DNA of 64,000 nucleotides. Origin: a virus. The translations under genes and the position numbers were made by a program. This document shows positions 26,848 through 34,669 of the stretch, one piece after another (positions within the stretch are counted from its first letter, which is position 1; each line of letters opens with the position of its first letter). A model generated the notes under the pieces. The model worked only from the letters and a program-made list of their open reading frames with translations, had not been told where the DNA came from and ran no database searches. The stretch lies in the IMG/VR virus record IMGVR_UViG_3300028394_000044, positions 1 to 64,000 of that record. One strand, given 5' to 3'.

Positions 26848-27789
26848 ATGGCATTGCCATCATCACCATCATCTATTTCATTAAACCAAGTTAACACAGA
26901 ACTAGGATTTAGTGCTACTGCAATTATTGCGATGAATGATGCCGCTGTTCGCACACTATTTGGTGTTGCTTCTGGTGCAATTAGCATGTCCAATGGATAT
27001 GGTAAGTCAAACGCTTTGGCGGTTAATTACTTGGTAGTTTCAGGTGGAAATATAGGTCAGCAAGGTGGTGGTGGCGGAGGTGCTGGAGGATATATTTCTA
27101 CTTCAGCATCTCTTTCTAAAGGAACAGCCTTTACTGTCACAGTTGCTGCCGGAGGGTCTACACCTGGTCAAATTGGACCTAGTTCATCATTTAATGGGAC
27201 TGCCCCATTAGGTGGTGGATCTACAGTGAATCGTAGTTATACAGATATTCCTGGTGGTTCAGGTTATGGACAGTTTTATGGTCCCTCATTTGGTTATGGT
27301 ACAGCAGGTCAAGGAAATAATGGTGGCGCTGGTTATTATAATGGCGGTTGCGGTGCTGTCAGTTATGGTGGTGGTGGTGGCGGTGCGGGTGCAGCCGGTG
27401 GTGGACCTGGTGCTGGCGGTGCTGGCTTAACTTGGTATGATGGCATAACTCGCGCTGGCGGGGGTGGTGGTACTATTTCATATCTTACTTATTGTGCTTG
27501 CGGACCATTTTGGTATGGACAATCTGGATATGCTGGTGGCGCCGGAGGAGGTGGAACAGGTGCATCTAGTGATGATTGTAATGGCTATACAGCAGGAGTT
27601 AGCGGTTCTGCAAATACTGGTGGTGGTGGTGGTTCTGGTGCGATTAACGGAACTGCTGGCCCATCAGGTGGTTCGGGCGTAGTAGTTATCCGCTATGCAG
27701 GTTCTCAAGTTGCTACGGGTGGAACCGTTACTTCTTCTGGTGGTTATACCTACCATACTTTTACTACATCAGGAACTTTTACTACATAA
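26848..27789 (+). CDS. Glycine-rich tail fibre tip / adhesin
   Basis: 313 residues. The N-terminal domain (LPSSPSSISLNQVNTELG, then NDAAVRTLFGVASGAISM and SNGYGKS) is a widespread phage fibre attachment module. It is followed by NYLVVSGG and then a glycine-rich domain in which GGGGGGAGG runs alternate with variable loops, closing SGVVVIRYAGSQ and TFTTSGTFTT. This is the standard layout of glycine-rich adhesins with a VV.GGG.GG start and a GVVI.RY end. Two paired cysteines lie in CACGPFWYG. The gene is a second adhesin besides that at 8848, so the phage could present alternative tips. Confidence 0.75.
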   Translation: MALPSSPSSISLNQVNTELGFSATAIIAMNDAAVRTLFGVASGAISMSNGYGKSNALAVNYLVVSGGNIGQQGGGGGGAGGYISTSASLSKGTAFTVTVAAGGSTPGQIGPSSSFNGTAPLGGGSTVNRSYTDIPGGSGYGQFYGPSFGYGTAGQGNNGGAGYYNGGCGAVSYGGGGGGAGAAGGGPGAGGAGLTWYDGITRAGGGGGTISYLTYCACGPFWYGQSGYAGGAGGGGTGASSDDCNGYTAGVSGSANTGGGGGSGAINGTAGPSGGSGVVVIRYAGSQVATGGTVTSSGGYTYHTFTTSGTFTT

Positions 27790-27796
27790 TAATCCA

Positions 27797-28213
27797 ATGG
27801 CACATTTTGCACAACTTAATGAAAACAACATAGTTATAAACGTGTTGGTTATTGAACAAACAATGATTGATACGGGTCTTTGGGGTGACCCTTCACGTTG
27901 GTTTCAAACTAGTTTTAATACGCGTGGTGGAATTTATTATATTCCAAATACAAATACTCCGGATCCAGATCAAACTAAAGCATTTCGTAAAAACTTTGCA
28001 GGTATAGGAGATACATACTTAGTTAATGGTCCAAGTGGTGAGGGTTTTACTAAACAACAACCATATCCATCATGGAAAATGAATAATTTTTCTTATTTAT
28101 TCGAACCACCTATTCCAATGCCAATTGCTCAAGGATACTGTAGCTGGGATGAGTCTATTTTAAATTGGTCATGTTTAGATAAAATTATTGAAATTCCTAT
28201 ATATCCGGAGTAA
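27797..28213 (+). CDS. Small conserved fibre-associated protein
   Basis: 138 residues from the ATG at 27797. A longer in-frame opening would overlap the adhesin and is unlikely. It begins MAHFAQLNENNIVINVLVI, which is a common start of a short protein in cyanophage fibre clusters. It continues GGIYYIPNTNTPDPDQTKAFRKNFAGIGD and PSWKMNNFSYLFEPP. It follows the glycine-rich adhesin by seven bases, just as the 9637 product follows the other adhesin. The parallel suggests an adhesin chaperone or partner. Family recognised, function not. Confidence 0.65.
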   Translation: MAHFAQLNENNIVINVLVIEQTMIDTGLWGDPSRWFQTSFNTRGGIYYIPNTNTPDPDQTKAFRKNFAGIGDTYLVNGPSGEGFTKQQPYPSWKMNNFSYLFEPPIPMPIAQGYCSWDESILNWSCLDKIIEIPIYPE

Positions 28214-28216
28214 TTT

Positions 28217-28462
28217 ATGACAATAAAACTTAAAGAATCAACTTCACTATTACCGGAACAACTTGTGATGTTTGTTTCAGCAAATGTACGTAAAGAACGA
28301 TTATCTATGTGTAACGCATGTGAACATGCTAAGCCTATACCTCTAGTTGAATACCGTAGATGTGAATTGTGTAATTGTGTGATTGAATTAAAAACAACTA
28401 TTAAAGCTACAAGTTGTCCAATAGCTAAGTGGTCTACTAGTACCGAAAATTATGAACAATAA
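28217..28462 (+). CDS. Small zinc-ribbon-like protein
   Basis: 81 residues. Six cysteines at 32, 35, 49, 52, 54 and 67 form CNAC...CELCNC...SCPIAKW, a two-knuckle zinc-ribbon pattern. The C.AC..C..C.C....KT....CP..KW signature occurs in short phage and bacterial proteins. Metal binding is strongly implied; the biological role in a fibre cluster is not known. It starts four bases after the preceding stop, so it is in the same transcription unit. Confidence 0.6.
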   Translation: MTIKLKESTSLLPEQLVMFVSANVRKERLSMCNACEHAKPIPLVEYRRCELCNCVIELKTTIKATSCPIAKWSTSTENYEQ

Positions 28463-28468
28463 CTGACT

Positions 28469-28476
28469 TATAAGTA
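28469..28476 (+). promoter_or_regulatory. Possible late promoter variant
   Basis: TATAAGTA lies 57 nt ahead of the next start within a very AT-rich 71-base gap. It differs from the T4 late box at one position. Weak support because the region is nearly all A and T. Confidence 0.3.
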
Positions 28477-28533
28477 TAAAAAAACAAAAAAACATATATA
28501 GTTATATAACTTCTCCACAAAAAAGAATTTTAA

Positions 28534-28995
28534 ATGAGTATTATTTTAGATGGCACAAATGGTATCAACATTAATGGCGTAGCTATTAATGCTACTGGAG
28601 GAACGTATTATTCCAATCAATATTTAATGACTGGTATTACTTCAAGTAATACAGAGACTGAAATTTTTATAGGTGGAGTAGCAAACAGTAGAATTGGTAT
28701 AGTTTCATCAAATACAATTTATTATAATATAGATGTAATGACAATTAGAACTGGAGACTATGCTTATATTTCACCAGAATGTGCTACGTTTTATATTAAA
28801 GGTGCTATAAGAAATATCGGAGGAACAGTTTCTGATATTGGTAATTTATATGAAGTTGTAGTTACTAGATCAGATGCTGCTTTTTTGGTAGATTCTAGGG
28901 CTAACAATATAGACAAATCATTAAGCGTATATGTAAAAGGCAAACCGTCTATAAACATGAAATGGACTGCAATCGTTACTACAATGGAGTTATAA
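28534..28995 (+). CDS. Fibre-cassette protein, paralogue of the 13076 C-terminal domain
   Basis: 153 residues. After a short head (MSIILDGTNGININGVAINAT) the rest matches residues 195-321 of the 13076 product in order: TETEIFIGGVANSRIGI, YYNIDVMTIRT, FYIKGAIRNIGGTVSDIGNLYEVVVTRSD, and MKWTAIVTTMEL. The domain is evidently mobile between cassettes. It may be a tip or neck module. Basis: alignment by eye. Confidence 0.65.
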   Translation: MSIILDGTNGININGVAINATGGTYYSNQYLMTGITSSNTETEIFIGGVANSRIGIVSSNTIYYNIDVMTIRTGDYAYISPECATFYIKGAIRNIGGTVSDIGNLYEVVVTRSDAAFLVDSRANNIDKSLSVYVKGKPSINMKWTAIVTTMEL

Positions 28996-28996
28996 T

Positions 28997-29491
28997 ATGC
29001 CAAGAAGAACGCGGTCAATACTTATAGATAATTCTTTAGGAAAAGTTTTCACTAACGTGGATGATAGTGCAGTTGTAAATTCTTCCAGTGTAATTGCTTC
29101 CAGTGTATCAAAAACATTGCAATTTCCTCCACCAACAACAACTACTAAGGTTGCGGTATTGAATAATCTAGGTCTCAGTGGCTTAGGTACAAATTTTCCA
29201 AATGGTGCATTTATTACTAATATAGAACTTAGTGCAGTTACCGCTCCAAAGGGAAAAACTGCCGGGCAACCTGGTGGAGATATTGCTATAAGGTTAAGAA
29301 CAGGAACTTCTAACTCTAACTCATCAAATCTAGGAACATTCGCATTACCCGGACCTCTAACACTTAAAAAATATATCAATCAAACACTAACTATATCTAC
29401 AGGAGAGAATTTGTATGTTGATATAATTAGAATAGGCAACTCAGTAACAGGCGCAGGTTTCGGATTCACAATATCATATTTCACATCATGA
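28997..29491 (+). CDS. Hypothetical fibre-cluster protein
   Basis: 164 residues, beta-rich and Ser/Thr/Asn-rich. It starts MPRRTRSILIDNSLGKVF one base after the preceding stop. The C-terminal half (TLKKYINQTLTISTGENLYVDII then GFGFTISYFTS) looks like a jelly-roll type beta domain, but I cannot name a family. Its stop overlaps the next ATG. Location indicates a virion role. Confidence 0.5.
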   Translation: MPRRTRSILIDNSLGKVFTNVDDSAVVNSSSVIASSVSKTLQFPPPTTTTKVAVLNNLGLSGLGTNFPNGAFITNIELSAVTAPKGKTAGQPGGDIAIRLRTGTSNSNSSNLGTFALPGPLTLKKYINQTLTISTGENLYVDIIRIGNSVTGAGFGFTISYFTS

Positions 29492-29700
29492 CAGACGATA
29501 AAATTAAAACATATTTTGGAGAAAAAACAGTGTATAAGTTCACTGGACCTCCAAATCAAATAGTACAACTATTAATAAATAAAGAAATTTCAGTAAATTA
29601 TATAGTAGTTGATGATATTGCATATTTAATAACTTCAGAACCTTTAAATGATATGCTCAACGATCAGTTGAGTATATTTTCAACACCAATAGGAATATAA
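29488..29700 (+). CDS. Small hypothetical protein
   Basis: 70 residues, starting at an ATGA overlap. Reads MTDDKIKTYFGEKTVYKF, QIVQLLINKEISVNYIVVDD and LITSEPLNDMLN. No recognised domain. The coupled start and tight packing between two beta-rich proteins support that it is real. Possibly an assembly factor for one of them. Confidence 0.45.
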   Translation: MTDDKIKTYFGEKTVYKFTGPPNQIVQLLINKEISVNYIVVDDIAYLITSEPLNDMLNDQLSIFSTPIGI

Positions 29701-29703
29701 TAT

Positions 29704-30723
29704 ATGTACGCTAAATTAGTAGTAGGTGGATCACCTATCACATCGGTTGCTGCTATACGAGATATTGGTAGATTACTCACAGCACCGGAAGGCAATGTTA
29801 GCACAAGTTTATTGGGAGCTTTTAGCAACTCAAGTTCAGTTATACTAGATTCCACTCCAGCGGGTTGGACTTATGTTGGCAGTACTAATCCATTGGACAG
29901 ACCTACTATTGGAGTAGTTGGAACAACTTATACACAAAACACAACTGCACCAAATAACATATGTTGTTCTGCACCTTGTTTAGAAGGTAGTGCATTAAAA
30001 TATGTAGCGCTTACTGTGGGGTATAATAGTACTGGAAATACTGGCTATTTTGCTATGACTACAGCTTCTAGTGCAAATTCAACAGGGGTTTTGGTTAATG
30101 AAACTGTTAGAAATTTTATGACCAGCTCATCGGTCGCTGTAACCAATAATTTTGCGGTAACTGGTGGACAAGTTTATCATTTAATTGCAAATCAACAAGG
30201 TGTCACTATAGTTTGTGAAAATACAGGGTTATCTGCCGTCTGGGAATCTAGTATGACTGATGTTAATCGATTTTATGGTACTGCACCGGTAGTCCATTAT
30301 TTACATAATATTTCTACGAGTGTACAGTTTACAGATTCTTCTATAGGCCCATCGTCCTCTATGGTGGGGGCTAAAGCATTTGCAATAACAGTTGCAGTAA
30401 CCGATGTAAATACTGGAACTTATTACGGAACGTATGATGTTACTAGTTCAGGTTCTGCTAACATTTTCTTTTTAGCACAGAATGATTTAACTTACCGTAA
30501 AAATTCTATTGATGCTACAGGAGCACCAAAATACCAAATAACTCCAATCTTGTACACAAATAGTTCCCTTGGGCATCCAATACAATATGTAACTGGGGTT
30601 GTTCCAATTTACTGGACTAAAGGTTCTTTAGGCAATAGTGGCGATACAGTTATGGTTGGCGCTGATCCATATACATATTTTAATTGTGGAACTGGATTTG
30701 GTATAATTATGAAAACGAGTTAA
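29704..30723 (+). CDS. Fibre-cluster structural protein
   Basis: 339 residues. It starts MYAKLVVGGSPITSVAAIRDIGRLLTA, a head pattern seen in virion proteins of cyanophage-like myoviruses. It continues through beta-rich segments (DSTPAGWTYVGST, KYVALTVGYNSTG, QVYHLIANQQGVTIV) and ends GFGIIMKTS. Such proteins sit at the end of fibre clusters before the neck genes. No enzymatic motif. A short fibre or whisker component is a reasonable guess. Confidence 0.6.
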   Translation: MYAKLVVGGSPITSVAAIRDIGRLLTAPEGNVSTSLLGAFSNSSSVILDSTPAGWTYVGSTNPLDRPTIGVVGTTYTQNTTAPNNICCSAPCLEGSALKYVALTVGYNSTGNTGYFAMTTASSANSTGVLVNETVRNFMTSSSVAVTNNFAVTGGQVYHLIANQQGVTIVCENTGLSAVWESSMTDVNRFYGTAPVVHYLHNISTSVQFTDSSIGPSSSMVGAKAFAITVAVTDVNTGTYYGTYDVTSSGSANIFFLAQNDLTYRKNSIDATGAPKYQITPILYTNSSLGHPIQYVTGVVPIYWTKGSLGNSGDTVMVGADPYTYFNCGTGFGIIMKTS

Positions 30724-30727
30724 CGTT

Positions 30728-30907
30728 ATGGCACTATTAGCAAATACCATTTCTAATGACATTGTATCCACATTGTCAAACTTGACTCTTATAAAAACGT
30801 ATATACCCAGTACACTTGTATATAAACGTTTAAGTGTTGCTGCTGATCCTTTTCTTGATCCTACTATTGTAAGAAGAGAAACAGCATATCAAAGTTACGT
30901 TACATAA
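30728..30907 (+). CDS. Small protein at the end of the fibre cluster
   Basis: 59 residues from an ATG five bases after the preceding stop: MALLANTISNDIVSTLSNLT, then IPSTLVYKRLSVAADPFLDP and a TAYQSYVT end. It lies in phase with tight packing and is closed by a strong terminator 18 bases later, which supports it as the last gene of the unit. No family recognised. Confidence 0.5.
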   Translation: MALLANTISNDIVSTLSNLTLIKTYIPSTLVYKRLSVAADPFLDPTIVRRETAYQSYVT

Positions 30908-30924
30908 TTTTTGCAAATTACCAT

Positions 30925-30954
30925 AATAACCTCACTTTGGTGAGGTTATTTTTT
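30925..30954 (+). terminator. Intrinsic terminator closing the fibre cluster
   Basis: Perfect 11-bp stem 30925-30935 (AATAACCTCAC) with 30940-30950, TTTG loop, then a T-run to 30954. Confidence 0.9.
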
Positions 30955-30959
30955 ATCTT

Positions 30960-30967
30960 TATAAATA
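30960..30967 (+). promoter_or_regulatory. T4-type late promoter for the neck/head operon
   Basis: Exact TATAAATA six bases after the terminator and 27 nt before the gp13 start. The terminator-promoter pair marks a clean boundary between fibre and neck units. Confidence 0.8.
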
Positions 30968-30993
30968 AGTAATAAACTATAGGTATATTACAC

Positions 30994-31947
30994 ATGGCTA
31001 AACCTACAACAAGAACCGAATTTAAAGACTACTGTTTACGTAGATTAGGTCATCCAGTTATTCAAATTAACGTTGATGATGACCAAGTTGAAGATCGTAT
31101 TGATGATGCTTTATCATTTTTTCACGATTACCATTTTGATGGTTGTGAAAAAATGTTTATGAAACATCAAATGACACAAGTTGATATTGACAGACGCTGG
31201 ATTTATTGCCCGGATGCCGTATTATTTGTGACTGGTGTTATGCCTTTCGACTCTTCTTCATCATCAGTCAATATGTTTGACTTACGTTATCAATTGCGTT
31301 TACATGATTTGTATGATTTTACATCAGTTTCTTATGTCTCATATGAGATTACCATGCAACACATCCAGACATTAAATTTATTATTCTCTGGTACACCTCA
31401 ATTTAGATTTAATCGCAAACAAAATAAAGTATTTCTTGATATAAATTGGAGTTCCGATTTGCAAGTGGGTGAGTATGTTATACTTGATTGTTACCGTAAA
31501 GTTAGTCCAGACATATTTACAATTTCTGGAACAGTTACAACTTCAAATACCACTAACCTTGTTACTGGTACAGGAACAGTATTCTCCAGAGATGTTACTA
31601 TTGGCGATGATATGACTTTTGGTAGCGAATCTAAACGTATTGTATCTATTATCAGTGACACACAATTAGTTGTGGATTCAACATTTAGCACAATACAAAC
31701 AAATGTGACTGCGTTTAAAGCTGGCGAATCCGATGTATGGGATGATAAATTTTTAAAATCGTATGCAACTGCTAAAATTAAATATCAATGGGGAACTAAT
31801 TTATCTAAGTTTGCAGGCATTCAAATGCCCGGTGGTGTAACATTAGATGGTCCTCGTATTATGCAAGAAGCACAAACTGAGATTGATAAACTAGAAGAAG
31901 AAATGTTCAACTCCAATAGTTTGCCAAGTGAAATTTTTACTGGATAA
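30994..31947 (+). CDS. gp13: Neck protein gp13 (head completion)
   Basis: 317 residues, close to T4 gp13 (309). It opens TRTEFKDYCLRRLGHPVIQIN and continues DDDQVEDRIDDALSFFHDYHFDG, which is the conserved start of gp13-family neck proteins. The end (WDDKFLKSYATAKIKYQWGTNLSKF, GPRIMQEAQTEIDKLEEEM) also matches. A small beta insert at residues about 170-245 (ISGTVTTSNTTNLVTGTGTVF) resembles an added Ig-like or tip module. In T4, gp13 and gp14 complete the filled head for tail joining. Order gp13-gp14-gp15-gp16 is as in T4. Confidence 0.9.
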   Translation: MAKPTTRTEFKDYCLRRLGHPVIQINVDDDQVEDRIDDALSFFHDYHFDGCEKMFMKHQMTQVDIDRRWIYCPDAVLFVTGVMPFDSSSSSVNMFDLRYQLRLHDLYDFTSVSYVSYEITMQHIQTLNLLFSGTPQFRFNRKQNKVFLDINWSSDLQVGEYVILDCYRKVSPDIFTISGTVTTSNTTNLVTGTGTVFSRDVTIGDDMTFGSESKRIVSIISDTQLVVDSTFSTIQTNVTAFKAGESDVWDDKFLKSYATAKIKYQWGTNLSKFAGIQMPGGVTLDGPRIMQEAQTEIDKLEEEMFNSNSLPSEIFTG

Positions 31948-32853
31948 TTGGAGCATAAAATTTCTACCAACTTTTATTTCAATAATTTTCCACAACATCA
32001 AATTACCAGTGAGCAATTACTGGTTGAAGATTTGGTGATTGAAGCTATGCAAATTCATGGTATGGATGTATTCTATCTTCCTCGCATGACTGGAGATAGT
32101 GTAGATTATATTTATGGTGAAGATACATTGAAACAATATCGTCAAGCATTACCTATAGAAATGTATCTAGAAAACGTTACAGGTATGGATGGTGAAGGCG
32201 ATTTTATCTCTAAGTTTGGTCTTGAAATTCGAGATGAAGTTACTTTATTAGTATCTCGCCGTAGATTTGCGGCAACAGTAAAACAAATTAGACCTAATGA
32301 AGGTGACTTGGTTTACATTCCATTGTTACAGAACTTTTTTGAAATTACATTTGTTGAACATGAAAACAATCAAGCAATGTTCTATACACTTGGTCGCGGA
32401 CGTGGCGGCAACGTTTATGTTTACGCTTTGCGTATGAAACAATTTGTCTTCTCTGAAGAAATTATTTCTACCGGTATTGAAGAGGTTGATGGTCAGATAT
32501 TTGATTCATATAAACGCACTAAATTGATACTTGCAAACACTGGTTCAGGTTCATTCTTGCCAACAGAAAGTGTGTACCAAGGAACATCATTGGCAACATC
32601 AACAGCGCAAGCTGTGGTGTATTCTTATTCACCACATTCTGAAATTATGGTTATTCAACTTCAAGGAACATTTGCTAATGGAGCCAATGTGATTGGTGCT
32701 ACGAGCGGTGCTTCACGACCAATTATTCAAGAAGATACTTGGACTCAAGTGGGCAATACTATGTTTGAAGAACTTGCAGATAACACAAGATTAGAAAATG
32801 AAGGTAAAGACATTATTGATTTTACAGAACATAATCCATTTGGTGAAGCCTGA
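31948..32853 (+). CDS. gp14: Neck protein gp14 (head completion), start uncertain
   Basis: Conserved gp14 features: NNFPQHQITSEQLLVEDLVIEA..IHGMDVFYLPR, then LVSRRRF and a C-terminal DFTEHNPFGEA. The coordinates given use a TTG at 31948 directly after the gp13 stop. That TTG has no Shine-Dalgarno sequence. An ATT at 31960 is preceded by GGAG with six-base spacing and would give the family-like N-terminus STNFYFNNFP. No ATG exists before residue about 34. I think the ATT at 31960 is the likelier start, giving 297 residues. Function as in T4: joins the completed head to the tail with gp13. Confidence 0.88.
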   Translation: MEHKISTNFYFNNFPQHQITSEQLLVEDLVIEAMQIHGMDVFYLPRMTGDSVDYIYGEDTLKQYRQALPIEMYLENVTGMDGEGDFISKFGLEIRDEVTLLVSRRRFAATVKQIRPNEGDLVYIPLLQNFFEITFVEHENNQAMFYTLGRGRGGNVYVYALRMKQFVFSEEIISTGIEEVDGQIFDSYKRTKLILANTGSGSFLPTESVYQGTSLATSTAQAVVYSYSPHSEIMVIQLQGTFANGANVIGATSGASRPIIQEDTWTQVGNTMFEELADNTRLENEGKDIIDFTEHNPFGEA

Positions 32854-33851
32854 TGTTAAATAACGATCACTTTTACAACCGAACAATAAGAAAAGTTATT
32901 GTTGCATTTGGTAGTGTGTTTAATGATATTGAAATTATTCGTTATAATAAAGCACAAACTACAGAGTATGAAAGAATTCGTGTTCCATTGTCCTATGGAC
33001 CAAAAGAAAAATATTTAACTCGCATTACTACTGATCCAAATTTGACAAAATCTATTGCTACTATGGTTCCACGTATTGGATTTGACTTATCTAGTTTATC
33101 GTATGACGTTAATAGAAAATTAAATACTATGTCCAGAAATACAGCCATTCAAAACAATGGTTCCATTGCTGGACAATACAATCCAGTTCCATACGATTTT
33201 GATTTTGACATGGCAATTTATGTCAGAAACATTGAAGATGGTACTCAAATTCTTGAACAAATTCTTCCATTTTTTACCCCAGATTTTACAGTCACTGTGA
33301 ATCTAAATGAAGCGATGGGTAGAAAATATGATATGCCTATTATTTTAAATTCAGTTTCTTCTGAAATTGATTATGAGAGTGATATGACTACAACAAGATT
33401 GGTCATGTGGAATCTTTCATTTACAGCTAAAGGTTATATTTTTCCTGCCGTAAAAACAGATGCCAAAATAATTAACCGAGCTAACACCAATTTTTATATT
33501 GACAGTAGAAATACACAAAGTCAACAAGTGTATGTTGATAAAGCAAACAGTTCTGGGGTGTTTACAACAAACGAAACTTATCGAGAAATTGCTACAGGCA
33601 AAACTGGAACAATTGTTTATTATGCAAACAATACAACAGGATCATTAGTAGTTACGAATGTATCAGATTTATTGGATGAGGGTGATGAAATTATTGGTGA
33701 TTATTCTCACTCTAGAGCAATCATAAATACAGTAGATGTTAATCCATTAAAAACAGTTTCTGTAGTTATTACAACAAATCCTTATGGTAAATTACCCAAT
33801 AGTGATTTTGGTTATATAACAACAAGAAAAGAGTTTCCAAAAACAATATGA
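32853..33851 (+). CDS. gp15: Tail sheath stabiliser gp15
   Basis: 332 residues (T4 gp15: 272). The gp15-family signature is clear: DHFYNRTIRKVIVAFGSVFNDIEI, LSYGPKEKYLTRI, PRIGFDLSSLSYDVNRKLNTM and PYDFDFDMAIYVRN. In T4, gp15 forms the hexamer that caps the tail and docks it to the neck. The C-terminal 110 residues are an extension with KTGTIVYYANNTTGSL and LDEGDEIIGDYSHSRAII. The start overlaps the gp14 stop (TGATG). Confidence 0.9.
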   Translation: MLNNDHFYNRTIRKVIVAFGSVFNDIEIIRYNKAQTTEYERIRVPLSYGPKEKYLTRITTDPNLTKSIATMVPRIGFDLSSLSYDVNRKLNTMSRNTAIQNNGSIAGQYNPVPYDFDFDMAIYVRNIEDGTQILEQILPFFTPDFTVTVNLNEAMGRKYDMPIILNSVSSEIDYESDMTTTRLVMWNLSFTAKGYIFPAVKTDAKIINRANTNFYIDSRNTQSQQVYVDKANSSGVFTTNETYREIATGKTGTIVYYANNTTGSLVVTNVSDLLDEGDEIIGDYSHSRAIINTVDVNPLKTVSVVITTNPYGKLPNSDFGYITTRKEFPKTI

Positions 33852-34234
33852 AAAATAGTGACCAAAAATTATCGGATATTTTTGATATTGCGCCTGCAAT
33901 AAATGTAACACCTGCGCTTGTGCCTATTGTGGATGAGGGGGTTGAATCTGATTTTGCTTTTGCTAGAAAAAATATTAGAGATTTGGTAGAAAAAGGAAAT
34001 ACAGCGGTTGATAATATACTTCAAGTTGCATCGGCTACAGATCATCCAAGAGCATATGAAGTTGCATCTAACATGATTAAACAACTTGGAGAGTTAAATC
34101 GTGATTTACTTTCTCTACAAAAAATGCGTAAAGAATTATCTCCTCAAGCATTACAAACAACTGTTAATGTTGATAAGGCAGTATTTGTTGGATCAACAGC
34201 GGAATTAATTAAACAAATCAAAGGAATCCAATAA
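33848..34234 (+). CDS. gp16: Small terminase subunit gp16
   Basis: 128 residues, ATGA overlap with gp15. Its central helical region (DFAFARKNIRDLVEKGNTAVDNIL, then HPRAYEVASNMIKQLGELNRDLL) is the coiled-coil core of T4-type small terminases, which recognise DNA and stimulate gp17. The C-terminal LIKQIKGIQ is the short gp17-contact-like tail. Its position just before gp17 agrees except that a Dps gene is inserted between them. Shorter than T4 gp16 (164), as usual in far-T4 phages. Confidence 0.88.
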   Translation: MKNSDQKLSDIFDIAPAINVTPALVPIVDEGVESDFAFARKNIRDLVEKGNTAVDNILQVASATDHPRAYEVASNMIKQLGELNRDLLSLQKMRKELSPQALQTTVNVDKAVFVGSTAELIKQIKGIQ

Positions 34235-34668
34235 TGGATACACTCATTCAACAACTAAAAGTTATTCTTGGTACAAATTTTGCACTGTATTTTAAGTCAC
34301 ATGGTTTCCATTGGAACATTGAGGGTTCAAATTTTCCACAGTATCACGATTTCTTAAATAATTTTTATACTGCTGTATTTGCACAAACTGATACTATTTC
34401 AGAACATATTCGTTATCTTGGTTCATATTCACCAGGATCGTTAGCTAGAATGTTAGAGCTTGCAGACATTCAAGAATCGACTAATATTCCAGATGCACTA
34501 AGCATGATGACAGAATTGAAAGCGGATAATGATAGATTCATTTATCATTTGAGAGCAGGCATTCAAGCCGCGGAAAATGCACAAGAACCTGCGGTGTCAA
34601 ATTTTCTACAAGACTTATTGGGTAACCATCAAAAACAAGCATGGATGTTAAGAAGCATTATTAAGTAA
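34234..34668 (+). CDS. dps: Dps-family ferritin-like DNA protection protein
   Basis: 144 residues. The segment SHGFHWNIEGSNFPQYHDFLNNF and TDTISEHIR is the Dps core. His26, His38, Asp53 and Glu57 reproduce the 12, 15 and 4 residue spacing of the inter-subunit ferroxidase ligands of bacterial Dps (E. coli His51, His63, Asp78, Glu82). A tryptophan follows the first histidine as in the family. Dps forms 12-subunit shells that oxidise and store iron and can bind DNA, protecting it from peroxide. The protein lacks the Lys-rich N-terminal tail of E. coli Dps, so DNA binding is doubtful. It starts on the gp16 stop (TAATG) and is followed two bases later by gp17, so it is co-expressed with packaging genes. 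Confidence 0.88.
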   Translation: MDTLIQQLKVILGTNFALYFKSHGFHWNIEGSNFPQYHDFLNNFYTAVFAQTDTISEHIRYLGSYSPGSLARMLELADIQESTNIPDALSMMTELKADNDRFIYHLRAGIQAAENAQEPAVSNFLQDLLGNHQKQAWMLRSIIK

Positions 34669-34669
34669 T

